64,000 nucleotides of DNA from Neoarius graeffei (taxonomy: Eukaryota > Chordata > Actinopteri > Siluriformes > Ariidae). The stretch is from assembly GCF_027579695.1 (NCBI RefSeq), contig NC_083590.1:16664656-16728655 (forward strand). The letters run 5' to 3'. A program made the position numbers and the translations under genes. Under the pieces are notes generated by a model. It ran no database searches. It was not told where the DNA came from and saw only the letters and a program-made list of their open reading frames with translations. Of this stretch, positions 1-11,077 are shown piece by piece (position 1 is the first letter of the stretch; every line of letters begins with the position of its first letter).

Positions 1-390
1 TGTTTTTCTGTTGTACTTGTTTTTACTGTAAAATTTGAGCCACACTGCCTGTTAAAAGCCTTGATATCTCAGAAACTAATGCAGATACAAGCCTGGAATT
101 TTACACACTATTGGGAATAGGGACAGTATTCAAAAAGTATGAAGCAAATCTGAGACAGTCAGTTGGGAAGTTTTTTTTTTTTATCTGGTGAAAATTCATT
201 TTCATTAATTTCTAAAGTAAAGTAATACATTTCAGACACATTGCAGTCGGATCAAGTCCCGTTTTGTGCTGCGGCTTCTCACATATGTCCATCTGACCCA
301 AAGACTCTGTGACAAATCATCAGTGTGCAGTGAAAAGAAACAATCTTCCTCCTCAGGACATTGATGATGAACCTAAAATCTCTGTCTCCA
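1..390 (-). repeat. Inverted copy of LRR-array intron (class B)
   Basis: This stretch is close to the reverse complement of about 54585-54968, the sequence downstream of the LRR exon at 54333-54506. Shared landmarks are a TTAC/AACAGGC motif near the edge and the 'TTGATCCGACTGCA' and 'TCAGATGGACGTATG' motifs read on the minus strand. It contains no LRR exon itself; that would lie left of the window on the minus strand. The similarity stops near 390, where a hAT-type end begins. Confidence 0.85.
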
Positions 391-420
391 CTCTGATGGA
401 TTTTTTTTTCCTCCATACAT

Positions 421-504
421 GAAGCCTACTCGCGACCCCCCTGGAGTACCTCCGCGCCCCACCAGGGGGGCGCGCCCCCCCGGTTGAGAACCACTGGTCT
501 AGAC
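421..504 (-). mobile_element. hAT-type terminal fragment
   Basis: Read on the minus strand from 504 the sequence starts CAGTGGTTCTCAACC and continues into C/G runs, the classic opening of hAT elements in vertebrates. Only about 85 bases are recognisable before the inverted LRR intron, so this is a solo end or truncated copy. Related ends occur near 18276 and 45540. Confidence 0.55.
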
Positions 505-521
505 AGTAGCCGAGAATAAAG

Positions 522-602
522 ATGCCTCAGTCATGTGCTGCGTTTAACTGTACCAACAGGTTTACTGCCCAAACGAGATCACATGGGATTAACCTTTCAC
601 AG
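522..602 (+). pseudogene. THAP-domain first coding exon, P-element/THAP9-like
   Basis: An ATG opens a 27-codon exon beginning MPQSCAAFNC and containing NRFTAQTRS. This matches the first zinc-binding half (C-x4-C) of a THAP domain as seen in fish THAP9/P-element-type transposases. It ends exactly at a GTGAGA donor (603), phase 0. THAP domains are zinc-dependent DNA-binding modules. The second half of the domain (the AVPTF/HxxP-type part and C2H) is not found in the following kilobase, so it is either far away or lost. Flanking sequence is transposon-derived, hence called as a pseudogene or element exon rather than a host gene. Confidence 0.65.
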
Positions 603-1380
603 GTGAGACTGGAAAAATACTTTTCAATACTGTTCCTTCAGTCTTCAGTTTCCCAGCTCATCTCCACCGGGTAGGTGTATAGTTATAAGCAGTGAGAATT
701 AGATAATACAGTGCCACACTATGATGAACGTTTTTGAACGTATGATGAATGTTTTTAACCTTTCTGAATGTGAAGGAATCAGTGATGTATTTTGTTTTGG
801 TATGACGTTAGAACCTGGCCGAACGCAGTTTGGCGGTCATTCAGCTTACTTTATTCAATGAGAGTAGGTCTGTGTGGTGACTCAATAAATAAAACAGCAA
901 ATTTTTATTTTCATTCACTATTTCCAGTTTTTCCACTATTTCCATCATTTATCATATTCAGTCTTGTAGGTTGGTTATTGTGGCCTCAAGTTTTGGTAGC
1001 TTGCTACGGTATGCTGACAGATTAGTTTACCTGAGCTATCTATCGCGTATCTGTCGCTAGTTTGCAGTGTACAGGGTATTTCGCACACTATTTATAACCA
1101 TCACATTAAAAGTTATATATGTTGTTTTGATGCCTGTTTGTTTCCCAAATATATACGTGTGTGTCTTAATGGGTGAATAAAAGGCATCGAATTAAATATT
1201 ATTGTAGAAAGCGGCTTTATGCAGTTCAGTCCATTTACTTTAATTGGTTTACAGGGAAGATTTGCCACGTCAAATATGGCGGACACTCTGACGTATCCCA
1301 GCAACGGGGCCACCAGCTCAATGCGGCGTCTATGTTTATATGTCTATGTTGCGTTCGATCCGCTCAGTTTCTGAGGTGAG
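603..1380. other. Non-coding; no gene seen
   Basis: AT-rich sequence. The last 120 bases (about 1260-1380) contain an ATGGCGGAC-like segment and GC-richer sequence just upstream of the hAT ORF and may be the 5' leader of that element. Short ORFs here have no recognisable similarity. Confidence 0.5.
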
Positions 1381-1975
1381 ATGGATGCGGAAAGCAATTC
1401 AGTGCGGTCCTTAAAAGAAGTTCCATTTAGTCAGCGATCAAATCGAGCTAAATTGGTAACAAAACAAGCTGGACCCCCCTCGACCAAATCTAAACATAAA
1501 ACAAATTTTGACAAGGGGGGGAAATCATATACTCGAGGTTTTACTTCAACATGGTCCCAGCGCAAATCCTGGCGAGCTGGCTGTGAGGACGCCTCAGCGG
1601 TTTTCTCCTCCCCCTGCTTACTTTTCCACCCTGGAGGTGGCTCCACGGACAACACTGCTTGGACGGTCACTGGAGTTTCGGACATGCATCATTTGTTGGA
1701 GAAAATAAAAAAAACATGAGTCATCAAAGATTCACATGGGCAGCTGCCTGAAATTTTCGGCTTTTGGGAGAGTGAACATCGCTACACAGCTGGATGAGGG
1801 CTACAGGCTAGCAGTTCACCGCCACAATGATGAGGTGAGCAAGAACAGGCATATATTAAACCGGCTCATCCAATGCGTGAAATTTTGTGGAGTGTTCGAG
1901 TTAGCTCTACGAGGCAAAGACAAAACTGAGGGCTCCAGTCACCGTGGTGTTTTTCTGGGTTTGGTTGACTATTGA
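1381..1975 (+). pseudogene. hAT transposase N-terminal part, ZMYM1/DUF4371-like
   Basis: Two ORFs in different frames (1381-1719 and about 1718-1975) read together as the N-terminal region of a ZMYM-type hAT transposase. In order: a basic start, a K-Y-x-R-G-F-T-S-T-W zinc-finger (TTF-type) region, F-P-C-L-L-F-like cysteines, T-G-V-S-D-M-x-H-L-x-E-K-I-K-K, then the T-Q-L-D-E-G-Y-R and I-x-C-V-K-F-C-G-V-F-E-L-A-L-R-G block typical of the start of DUF4371. The frame changes inside an A8 run at about 1708-1715; one base fewer would make the reading continuous. The catalytic hAT core and dimerisation region are absent: after L-V-D-Y a stop is followed by non-coding sequence. This is therefore an internally deleted, non-autonomous copy. 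Confidence 0.8.
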
Positions 1976-3892
1976 CTTGCTACCTAGGTCAATTTACTTC
2001 AGTCCTGTGGACATTTATGGTCCATGTAGACATAACGGGGGAAAATTGCCCCCCCTGAAAAAAAATTCAGGAGCCGCCACTGGTTAGTACTGTGTTCGAT
2101 CATTTCAACCACAGTGACTTTTCAAACTTCAGTGCCTTCAGTAGTGGTTTTGCGTCGAGGTTGTATTTAATCCCTGGATCTGTACCGTCAAGATGATCGA
2201 CCACCAGCTCACAAGCTGTAAGTAAAACATTAACTTTTTGTTCGAATATTTTTGTTACAAAATAGCATGTTCATATTCTCCACGTTAGCATGCATGTGTG
2301 GCACCCCTGGGAGAGAATGGCCACATTAATGTTATTTTATGCAAATTAATGGGACAATTTCATTAATGTATGTGTTTCAATTTCAGTTTCAGTTTAAAAG
2401 TGAAGAACCAGTTAAAGGGGGTAATTTTAATTTAAAAGCAGTGGGGCGGAACATTTGTTGTTGCTTCAGGTGTTCGGGGGGGAGGGTATGGTAAGGGAGC
2501 CCCACCTCCCGCCTCTCCCTCAGACACATTCTGGAGGAAAATGGAGATGCATCCTGTCTTCCTTATTCTGCTTTCCACCTGCTTTTACAGGTCAATAAAC
2601 AGTGTGTTAACTTAAAAAAATGTTTTTATGTTACTGCTTTTTATCACCGCTAACATAAACAAGTGAGGTTCAGATGGTTCACCGAAATTATTGCCGGAGA
2701 AACGTAACAGTAAAGGGAGAAATTTCCCACATGGCCGCCATTACGGGTCGAGCTCGTCTTGGCTTAGCACTTGCTAACATGAGCCTGTACACTTTACACA
2801 CTTACAAATGGTGGGTTATTATTTGTATCTTTCCTTTAACGTATTTTTTGTTAAGATGTGAATAATTCATGTTATATTTAAAAGTGACTGAGTTGATTAG
2901 CTGATGTAGCACAAGCATTCGATTAGCAATTCTGTGTAGTCGAGAGACGCGCTTAAAGGGCCCATGCGTCCAACATACTGGATTTTCATAATGCACTGTG
3001 AATAGCGATTTCTACCAGTAAATTACTGAAAAAAGACAAATATGTAATGTATTTACTTATTTTGGTTATTGAATATAACTGTCAAGAGAAATGTGAAGAT
3101 TAGAGAAACTGAAGGAGTTTATAGAGAACAGATGTGGAATATTTAAATGTACATGATGTGAACAAAGAATTTGCTGAATTGTATGGCAAAGACTGATGTT
3201 TGTTTACAAAGCTTTTATTTTATGGAAAATAAATCAGACTCAGACACATTCTGGAGGAAAACGGAGACGCATCCTGTCTTCTTTATTCTGCTTTTTACAG
3301 GTAATTTATTTGTCTCTGTGGTCCCTGTTCATGGGACCCGTAACACATGACATGGTCACAAGCTAGGCAGGAATGAGAGTTTTCTGCTTTTCGGCGGATT
3401 TCCGCTTTTTCTGAGTAAAAAACGACCTTTTTATATTATGCCAAATCCGTTGAGAATTTTTTAAAATTAATTTCAGGGGGTTGGGGTATGTTCCACATTA
3501 TTTGTAAGTTGCCATCTTCAGTCTCGTTTAAATCTTGTTGAATGTGATGTAAAATTCATATTATCTACATTGTTATTGGTCAAAACATCGATGTTGAGAC
3601 CATAATAGCCAATCAAAGCAGTTTTTACAAAGACACCCACATCCGCTTGTTCTGACCCACTGGAGGTAGCGTCACAGTGCTGTTAGCCAATCAGAGGTAA
3701 CACGTTTACATGTCATGAATATTAATGAGTAAGAGCTGAAATCCTGTCGTTCTACCACCACCCACTCCTCCACTAAACTAGAACAGCCTGAAACAGGAGA
3801 ACCACAGCATTTTTTTCACCAAAACCGGCTCACAGGGCATTCATTCATACTAGAGACCACTGCACAATTAATGAAAAAACGATGCAAGGGGA
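1976..3892. other. Transposon-derived non-coding sequence
   Basis: About 2040-2092 looks like the 3' end of the preceding hAT (C-run, A-run, GGAGCCGCCACTGG). A roughly 65-base segment at 2521-2590 recurs at 3236-3302. A possible minus-strand terminal exon at 2108-2220 is discussed in the findings. No convincing gene was found. Confidence 0.5.
2521..3302 (+). repeat. Pair of ~65-bp direct repeats (2521-2590 and 3236-3302)
   Basis: Both copies begin CAGACACATTCTGGAGGA and run through a pyrimidine-rich tract ending TTTTACAGGT, which resembles a splice acceptor. The second copy has a few substitutions and a short deletion. The 650 bases between them hold nothing recognised. Confidence 0.7.
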
Positions 3893-5107
3893 CCTGGATC
3901 ACCTGAAACTCAAAACATGGGTGGATAGGAACGAAGTACATTTACTGGAGTTCTGAACTTAAGGACATTTTTCATATCCATACTTTACTCAAGTGTTAAT
4001 TTTTTTGGAATATTATGACTTTTACTCCACTACATTTGAAGGACAAATATTGGACTCTTGACTCCAGGACATTTCTCTGAAGGTTCCTGTTACTCGTTAC
4101 CCTGAAACATATCTATCAAATCAGCAGATGATTTTTCGTTTCTTTTCTAAAATGTGAGGCCATACGCTGTGTTTGTGACAGGAGAAAACCAATCACAGTA
4201 AACTCCGCCAACGATCAAGTTCAAAGTGCTTGCTGCATTTTTTGAACAGTTCAGTTTGAACTTGGTGGTGGTGATGATGGTAATGATGACTACAGCAGAT
4301 AAAAATGATGGTTCCTCACCAGAGCACCCAGGGCCAGATCTGAAGTCCATGTTTGAGATTTTGAAATAAAGAAAGATTTGTATTGTTTTAAAAGTTTGCT
4401 CTGTTTACCGCAAACAAACATCATCACTGTTACACAAATTTCCCGTCCAACCTGAGAAAGCATGGTGAGGGATGTAAACATTAGTTGGTGGGGTGTTAAA
4501 AAATGAAAACAACTACACTGTCCTTTTGTTGATTCAACTGTGTTTCTATCAGCATTTCTACAGGCTTTGTATCATATTCTACACACTTTTTATTCTACAG
4601 GTTCTACAAGCGAGTCACTGCATTCAGTAGGTTGTTTCTGAGTCATTAGATTCTGTAAATGCATCATGGCAAAAATACAACACCACCTCGATATTAAAAA
4701 GGAAACAAGAAAAAAATTAAAATGTACTTTTAAAGACTTAAACTGCACATGAAGCATTTTTTTATGTATTTCAATAAACATACTGTCGAAACACACAACT
4801 GCCAATTTTGAGATGAGAGGAACGAAAACTGACATTTTTATGAGGCAAAGAAGTTGAGTGGGTTTACTAAAAAATTGTCAGTTCAGAACTCACAGCCAAA
4901 ACACATCATACAACACCGCCGTGACGTCACATTGGTTGCAAACTTACTATCACATATCACATTCCACTACAGCGGACAGTAAACTCAAACAAACAGGAGG
5001 CTGCTATTGTGTCACTGAAGCACCAAATAATGTTAGTTTTATGAACACAACCTTTACCCCGGGTATAAGGACACATCAGATCCCATCCGATCCCACTCCG
5101 AGAAGAA
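3893..5107 (-). repeat. 1.2-kb segment, inverted copy of 49559-50776
   Basis: Landmarks appear in reverse order and complement at the two places: the CACCACCACCAAG-type tract, the CTCACCATGCTTTCTCAGG segment, the TGACGTCA site and the THAP exon piece. Identity is high but with many small differences, so the duplication is not recent. The copy here ends abruptly at about 5107 within the THAP exon, whereas the copy at 49.5 kb continues. Confidence 0.85.
5041..5107 (+). pseudogene. Truncated THAP exon piece
   Basis: Plus-strand codons read MNTTFTPGIR then H-Q-I-P-S-D-P-T-P-R-R, the HxIPxDPxxRR segment of a THAP domain. The match is to the longer minus-strand THAP exon at about 49.4-49.6 kb. Homology is lost immediately after the R-R pair, so the Trp and the remaining domain are missing. 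Confidence 0.7.
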
Positions 5108-5868
5108 CCTTATGGGTGCCTTTTACTTTTTATTTTGTGTTTCCTTTTTAATTTAGTTTTAGATGTAACACAACATGCCACTGTGCCAAGCAATAGTGAC
5201 ACTCAACCATATGTTTAAAAATAAGAATATTCATAATTTCACACAATGAACAGGCATGGCATCATGCAAACTTCATAACACTAAATCACACTGTGTCAAG
5301 CAACGGTGACACAAAAAATTAACTTTACACAATGAACAGGTACAATTTTGTTCACCACCAACAGTGACTTTAGTGGGTGCGTTTTACTTTTTTCCGATTT
5401 AGTGATACTCATAACAAAAATGACATGACATCATACAGTCTTCATAACACAAAATTACACTGTGTCAAGCAACGACACATAAAAGAGAACTTCACACAAT
5501 GAACAAGTGCAGTTTTGTCAACCTTCATGCAATGGTGGTACTACAGTAACATTTACAGATTAGTATAACAAACAGATTTATAGATAGAATGCCTTCTTAC
5601 ATTGGGGCCACCACAATTTCTACCACTTCATAACTTTTATCCCCCTTTCCTTCACAATCCACCTGGAATAACATCCATCTCTCTCCATTGCTTTCCTTTC
5701 TACTATTCCTTCCCCATACACTGATTTCCCATGTTACTTTCCAGAAAACTGGCAAAGACCAGACAAAACAAGGAATCAATAAACATCATCAGAGCAGACT
5801 TGACCTCATTCTTGGCATTACAGTAAGGTCGGCCTACTGGGTTTGAATTAAATGATAGCTAACATTAA
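5108..5868. repeat. Degenerate internal repeats, no gene
   Basis: Three imperfect repeats around 5178, 5290 and 5459 share the core CACTGTGTCAAGCAACG and a following CACACAATGAACA segment. They are AT-rich and carry no ORF of interest. The stretch ends at the TTAA target of the piggyBac-like element. Confidence 0.6.
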
Positions 5869-6473
5869 CCCTCGTCTTGTGTTTATTTTCTATCACCATG
5901 CCCGGTGTTCATGGGTCGGTTTCGACCCGTCTTTTAAATCAGCTAAAAAAGTCACAAGTAACAATGATTTGTCACCATTTTTTTTCCTGATGTCTTGACT
6001 ACTCTTTTAGGCTTCCATTTAGATGGAAATATTAGTTTTATTATTTTTTTGTCAAGGGTTTAAGGTTATTGTTTTCTGTGTACACCCCTTTATTTCAGTA
6101 GGAAAAAATTAAAAAGTAACCTCTTAAGTGTAATACAAATAATTAAAAAGATTTATTGTTACCTGGCTGTTACTGTGGGGTATTAGAACATATCTTGAAA
6201 AACAATTTTTTTTCATGTGTTTTTATTTTTGATTTTATTTACAATAGTTACATCTATGGTGTTCGCGTCGTTTTCGACCCATATATAATTACCACTGAGA
6301 AACAGGAACAACAGAATCTTTTTCAGTGAATGAACTTTAATGTGACCATAACATGAAACAAAGAACAATGAAAATGAACAAGTCATGGCACAACATATAG
6401 ATTTGTAAGGTCAAACAAACACCTAATAATCCACCAAATCAAACCGATAAGGCCTACACTCATTTGTGTGCCT

Positions 6474-6515
<42 letters not shown>

Positions 6516-7488
6516 TGTGTGTGTGTGTGTGTGTGTGTCTAGCACTAGAAGTCCCAGAGAGGGGCCATTTGGCCTTTTTACCTAGAAAACCCACAAGAGG
6601 GCCAATTGGCCCCAAGTCCTCCCTGTAGACACTCATTTTGTTATGGAAATGTGGCTGTTAGTTACCTTACAGCTTAGAAATGAAATCTAACAATGCCTGT
6701 TGAATGTTGAATCTCTGCATCTTCGTTCCTTGGAGAGGAGCTTCTTTCACCACAAAATTCTTGAGGGAACTGAAGCGATAGTCCATGTGCACTGAGGTAT
6801 TTATCCATCAAACAATTGTCTGGTTGCAGTCACATGAGTTGTTATGGTCACATGGGAATAGAATAGAATAGAGAATGTGAGAATAGAATGTGTTTTTATT
6901 CCTCATTCTCACATTCACACAGAAGTAGCCAACATGACTTCACCACTGAAGTGTGAAGTGTGTGAAGTGTGACCCCCTCACCCCACACACTGCCACTAAC
7001 AGCCTCATTACCATAACAAAATGAGTGATTAGTGTATTGGGGAAAAGCGGTCGGGCCAAATGGACCCCTAAGCTGAACTAATGGCACAAAACATATGTCA
7101 ACATAACCCAAAAACTTCAAACTAGTGAGCTATTTATATACACAATATCATGATGTCATGCTAGTTCATAAGCTTGAATGGTTGGCAGAGGAGCTAGCTA
7201 TATCAATTTTAGCTAGCAGTTCATTTATTTGTTCAGTTTTGGTTGTAATAATTGCTCCATAAACTACTTATTAAGAACCGGGTCGAAAACGACCCGAACA
7301 CCACAAGTGCTATATTTTTAATTAGAGCATAACAGAATTTTGGAAAAAATAATTTTTGTTTTATTTTGTAAAAATACAGGTGGCTGACAAAGTCAGAAAG
7401 CCTTGAGGCAAGAATCTAAACCCAAGGGCTTCGTTTACAAAGTCAAAGTTGAAAACGGGTCGGTGACGACCCGAACACAAGAGGAGGG
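5869..7488. mobile_element. Non-autonomous piggyBac-like element (1620 bp)
   Basis: The left end reads CCCTCGTCTTGTGTT directly after TTAA (5865-5868). The right end reads AACACAAGAGGAGGG directly before TTAA (7489-7492). These are 14/15 matching terminal inverted repeats with a TTAA duplication, the piggyBac signature. Four GGGTCG-N-CGACCC palindromes lie near 5912, 6266, 7278 and 7457. No transposase ORF is present. The interior carries a (TC)n/(GT)n microsatellite and what looks like a second foldback element with GGGCCAAATGGCC-like motifs (about 6545-7075). Confidence 0.85.
6479..6538. repeat. (TC)n followed by (GT)n microsatellite
   Basis: A pure TC tract of about 16 units passes into about 11 GT units inside the piggyBac-like element. 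Confidence 0.95.
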
Positions 7489-8114
7489 TTAAGCTAGCTG
7501 ATACAGCTCCTAACATTGACTAGCCAGCACTAACATTTCCATTGGGACAAAAAAAAACCCTGTCCTGTGAGGAAATTTCGACTGACTTTCCGCTTCTTTG
7601 TAAAGAATGTCCTTATGTCCATTGTGTCTGGGGAGGAGCAAATACTGCAAACAATTCATCATCAGCCAAGAATACCCCATTAGGCTAAGCTTATTTCATT
7701 GTTTAGTTGAACATTAATTTAACGTGGCCTAGGGTTAATTTTGAGGGCATAGAACAAAAGAATAAGGTTTTAGCAAAAGCCAGACATTGTGAGGTTGCAA
7801 TGGGGCTGACGTCACCTCCTCCACTCTCGAGCAACTGCACCAAAATGTCTCTGCTCGCGCTGAGATTCACTCGCGTGCGGTGAGTTGTTGTAAGAAACGC
7901 CCGGAAAACCCGGAGTGGATTTTCAGTGCTCTGTGTTTTCTCTTATCGATCAAGTGGAATGGATTCTTTCACGAAGCAATAGAAACGGCGCTGGGTGAAC
8001 TAATATTTTATGTTAAATGTGGGAGGGTTCAAACGAAGAATTATGAAATGTGAGGGGGACACGCCCCCTTCACATTCAATGGTGGCGACGCCCATGGCTG
8101 CAGCTTCTCACATA
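7489..8114. other. Flank of the piggyBac-like element; possible orphan first exon
   Basis: At 7808 a TGACGTCA (CRE-type) site is followed by an ATG at 7844 opening MSLLALRFTRVR and a GTGAGT donor at 7879. It looks like a mitochondrial-presequence-like first exon, but nothing downstream continues it. The rest is non-coding. Confidence 0.3.
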
Positions 8115-8793
8115 CAGTTAGGTCCATAAATATTTGGACAGAGACAACATTTTTCTAATTTTGGTTCTGTACATTACCACAATGAATTTTGAACAAAACA
8201 ATTTAGATCCAGTTGAAGTTCAGACTTTCAGCTTTAATTCAGTGGGTTGAACAAAATGATTGCATAAAAATGTGAGGAACTAAAGCATTTTTTAAACACA
8301 ATCCCTTCATTTCAGGGGCTCAAAAGTATTGGACAAATTAAATAATTGCAAATAAAATGTTCATTTCTAATACTTGGTTGAAAACCCTTTGTTGGCAAAG
8401 ACTGCCTAAAGTCTTGAACTCATGGACATCACCAGACGCTGCGTTTCCTCCTTTTTAATGCTCTGCCAGGCCTTTACTGCAGCGGTTTTCAGTTGCTGTT
8501 TGTTTGTGGGCCTTTCTGTCTGAAGTTTAGTCTTTAACAAGTCAAATGCATGCTCAATTGGGTTGAGATCAGGTGACTGACTTGGCCATTCAAGAATATT
8601 CCACTTCTTTGCTTTAATAAACTCCTGGGTTGCTTTGGCTTTATGTTTTGGGTCGTTGTCCATCTGAATTATGAAACGCCGACCAATCAGTTTGGCTGCA
8701 TTTGGCTGGATTTGAGCACACAGTATGTCTCTGAATACCTCAGAATTCATCCGGCTGCTTCTGTCCTGTGTCACATCAATAAACACTAGTGAC
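8115..8793. mobile_element. Truncated Tc1/mariner element
   Basis: Starting after TA at 8113 the sequence reads CAGTTAGGTCCATAAATATT, a common Tc1-type inverted repeat end in fish. It is followed by about 290 non-coding bases and then the 3' end of a minus-strand transposase gene. The other end is missing because a hAT end begins at 8794. Confidence 0.85.
8406..8786 (-). pseudogene. Tc1 transposase, C-terminal third
   Basis: The 126-residue reading frame contains F-I-I-Q-M-D-N-D-P-K-H (second catalytic Asp) and S-P-D-L-N-P-I-E-H-A-F (catalytic Glu), followed by the usual helical C-terminus with W-Q-S-I. The N-terminal paired-type HTH domains and the first catalytic Asp are missing because the copy is cut at about 8790. 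It is a dead fragment, although this remaining part is open throughout. Confidence 0.9.
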
Positions 8794-9337
8794 CAGGGGC
8801 AGACTTACCATTAGGCAAACCAAGGTGGTTGCTTAGGGCCCCCAAAATTTGGGGGCCCCTAACAGTCAGCCCCGTCACAGTAAACACCAAACAATATATA
8901 TGTAATATATTTGTCTCTGATATTAAGTAGTCAATGATATAAATGGAAAAACACACCAAAATAGCATCAGAATATCGAATTCATGTGTATATAGTATTTG
9001 TCCCAGCACACACACACACCCCGGTTGTTTTACATTGGACTAGTCCATGATCTGACAATGTAGACAGGTGCGCGACGGAAATTCAAACCAAAGCAGAGGG
9101 AACTGTAAACAAGATGAAGCGCAGTTATGAGAGTGGTTGCGCTAAACGAAAAAAAGGGCACAAAGCAAAAAGAATACAGCTGCACTTCTGAAACTAACTA
9201 CATTTTTCAAATCGCCCGAGTCTGCTACAGCCTCAACCTCCGCTGTTGAGGAATGTGTTTGTGTAGTTTGGGTTCCATACCTCTGCACACCACCTTTCTA
9301 TGAAGACTTTGGAGAAGCTAGCAATAAGTAAGACTTT
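8794..9337 (+). mobile_element. hAT 5' end with broken transposase start
   Basis: The segment starts CAGGGGCAGACTTACC, a hAT-type terminus, and continues with a GGGGGCCCC-rich subterminal region. A transposase start at 9114 reads MKRSYESG then C-A-K-R-K-K, the lysine-rich opening of ZMYM/DUF4371-type hAT proteins. The reading moves to another frame after about 9180 and continues L-L-K-L-T-T-F-F-K-S-P-E-S before stopping at about 9337. No right terminus was identified. Confidence 0.7.
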
Positions 9338-9348
9338 CTTTCTCATAT

Positions 9349-9565
9349 GATTATGATGAACAATGGACATTTGGAGATTATGGACTTTTCAGTAATGTAC
9401 TGGCTGCAACCTTTAAAAACTCATACCTCTCTCTACCCCCCGCCGCACACACACAAACACACACACCATTATGGAATGGTGATGGAATACATGAACAATG
9501 GAATTTTGAAGATTAAGGACATTTCAATAATGTACTGGCTGCATCCTTTACAAACTCACAATCCC
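9349..9565 (+). repeat. Imperfect ~135-bp tandem duplication
   Basis: Segments starting near 9354 and 9491 share ATGAACAATGG and AATGTACTGGCTGCA, each followed by a CTC-rich tract. They lie just upstream of the LINE and may be part of its 5' region or of the preceding hAT. Confidence 0.6.
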
Positions 9566-9844
9566 TCTGTATCTGTCTCTCAACCACTGTATTGCCTGTC
9601 ACTAAATGGCTCTCTCCCTCCCTCACTCTCTTTCTGCGCATGTGCGGTGCGAGTGGGTGGAGTGGAGCTTGTGTGTGAGAGTGAGTGCGTGCTGAAAGTT
9701 TGGCCACCGTGCCATAAACTTTTGTCCCTTTTCTATCTTTTTTTCTATCTTTCTATTTCTTTTTTTTGTATACGGTTGTTAGTTTATTGTTGTTTGAATT
9801 TTGTTAAAAGTGCACGCGCCAGGCGTCTGCTTCCTGTTGGAAGT

Positions 9845-11077
9845 ATGGCGGCGCGAAGTGCACCTGAGCAGTGTTTTGGCTTTCTAACGAGGAAGCATGG
9901 GATTAAAATAGATTCACCTCTTTCAGTGCAGGAGATCAGTTTGGCTGTAGGAGCTTTAATTGGTCATGACAATGTTTTGTCTGCGTCTCGCATGAACAGG
10001 GCAGTGGTTTTATTCCTTGCTTCTGTTGATTTGGTAAACGAAATGGTGGAGACGGGGGTAGTGGTTGAAGAGGTCTTTCTCCCCGTTTTACCTTTGTCGA
10101 GCCCTTCAAGGAAAGTAATGCTTTCTAATGTGCCCCCTTTTATTAGCAACGATGTGCTTACAGAGGTCTTATCTCGTTACGGAAAAGTAGTATCTCCCCC
10201 AAAAATGATACCGATGGCAACCAAATCTCCGCTTTTAAAGCATGTTGTCTCATTTCGAAGGTTCGCTTATATAATTTTGAAAGACAAGGGAGAACTCGAA
10301 GTCTCTCTGAATATTAAGGTGGATGATTTTAATTATATGATTTATGTGACCACAAATACAATGAAATGTTTTGGATGTGGACAGCTGGGGCACCTGGCGC
10401 GTAATTGTTCAGATAAGGTGAAACCGAATAATGTGAATTTAAAAGAGGGTATCCCCAGTGACGAAAGATCTCAGGAAACACCCAACACTGAGAATGATGA
10501 GGCACCTACGGGCGAGGAGGGTGAAGGTGCGGGTGATGGGAATGGTGAAGGAGAGGTAGCCCCTCCGGCTGAGACACCAGAAGATGGTGACTCACTGGAT
10601 CTCGTTTCGGAATCTGAAATGCCCGCTGCTTCGCAGGGTTACACAGATCTACTGGAACAAATCTTTAATGAAGTTATTAACGAACATAACCCTCCTATAG
10701 AAGCTGAAAATGTTTTTAAAATGCCGTCTAAGAAAAGGGGTCATCCAGGCTCTAGAGGCAAAGCTAAGAAGAATAATCTGACAGTTGATGTGCCTGATAG
10801 TGAGAGCGATTATGCTTCTGACTGTAGTGTTACCTGCAGTCTACGCACAAGTGGCTTTTCTCAACAGAATTACAGTGTCGAAGATATCAAAGCGTTTTTA
10901 ACCAAAACCAAACATGCAAGGAATGTAAGGATTGATGATCACTTTGCCGATGTTGATCAGTTTATTGCAAAGACCAAACTGTTTGTCAGAAGGGGGATTT
11001 ACCGATCAAGAGGGCTTCCGTTTAAAAAAAAGATACTGGGCAAGTTAAATGATAGTGATGTTAAAAATCAATTGTAA
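9845..11077 (+). CDS. LINE ORF1 (CCHC zinc-knuckle, RNA-binding)
   Basis: The frame is open from further upstream, but the ATG at 9845 (MAARSAPEQC) is chosen because the sequence before it is low-complexity leader. The product is about 410 residues. Roughly residues 70-170 resemble an RRM-like region. A CCHC knuckle C-F-G-C-G-Q-L-G-H-L-A-R-N-C lies near residues 175-188. Then comes an acidic Glu/Gly-rich linker and a basic C-terminal part. In this LINE group ORF1 binds the element RNA to form the retrotransposition particle. The frame has no stop, which is notable beside the broken ORF2. Confidence 0.8.
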   Translation: MAARSAPEQCFGFLTRKHGIKIDSPLSVQEISLAVGALIGHDNVLSASRMNRAVVLFLASVDLVNEMVETGVVVEEVFLPVLPLSSPSRKVMLSNVPPFISNDVLTEVLSRYGKVVSPPKMIPMATKSPLLKHVVSFRRFAYIILKDKGELEVSLNIKVDDFNYMIYVTTNTMKCFGCGQLGHLARNCSDKVKPNNVNLKEGIPSDERSQETPNTENDEAPTGEEGEGAGDGNGEGEVAPPAETPEDGDSLDLVSESEMPAASQGYTDLLEQIFNEVINEHNPPIEAENVFKMPSKKRGHPGSRGKAKKNNLTVDVPDSESDYASDCSVTCSLRTSGFSQQNYSVEDIKAFLTKTKHARNVRIDDHFADVDQFIAKTKLFVRRGIYRSRGLPFKKKILGKLNDSDVKNQL

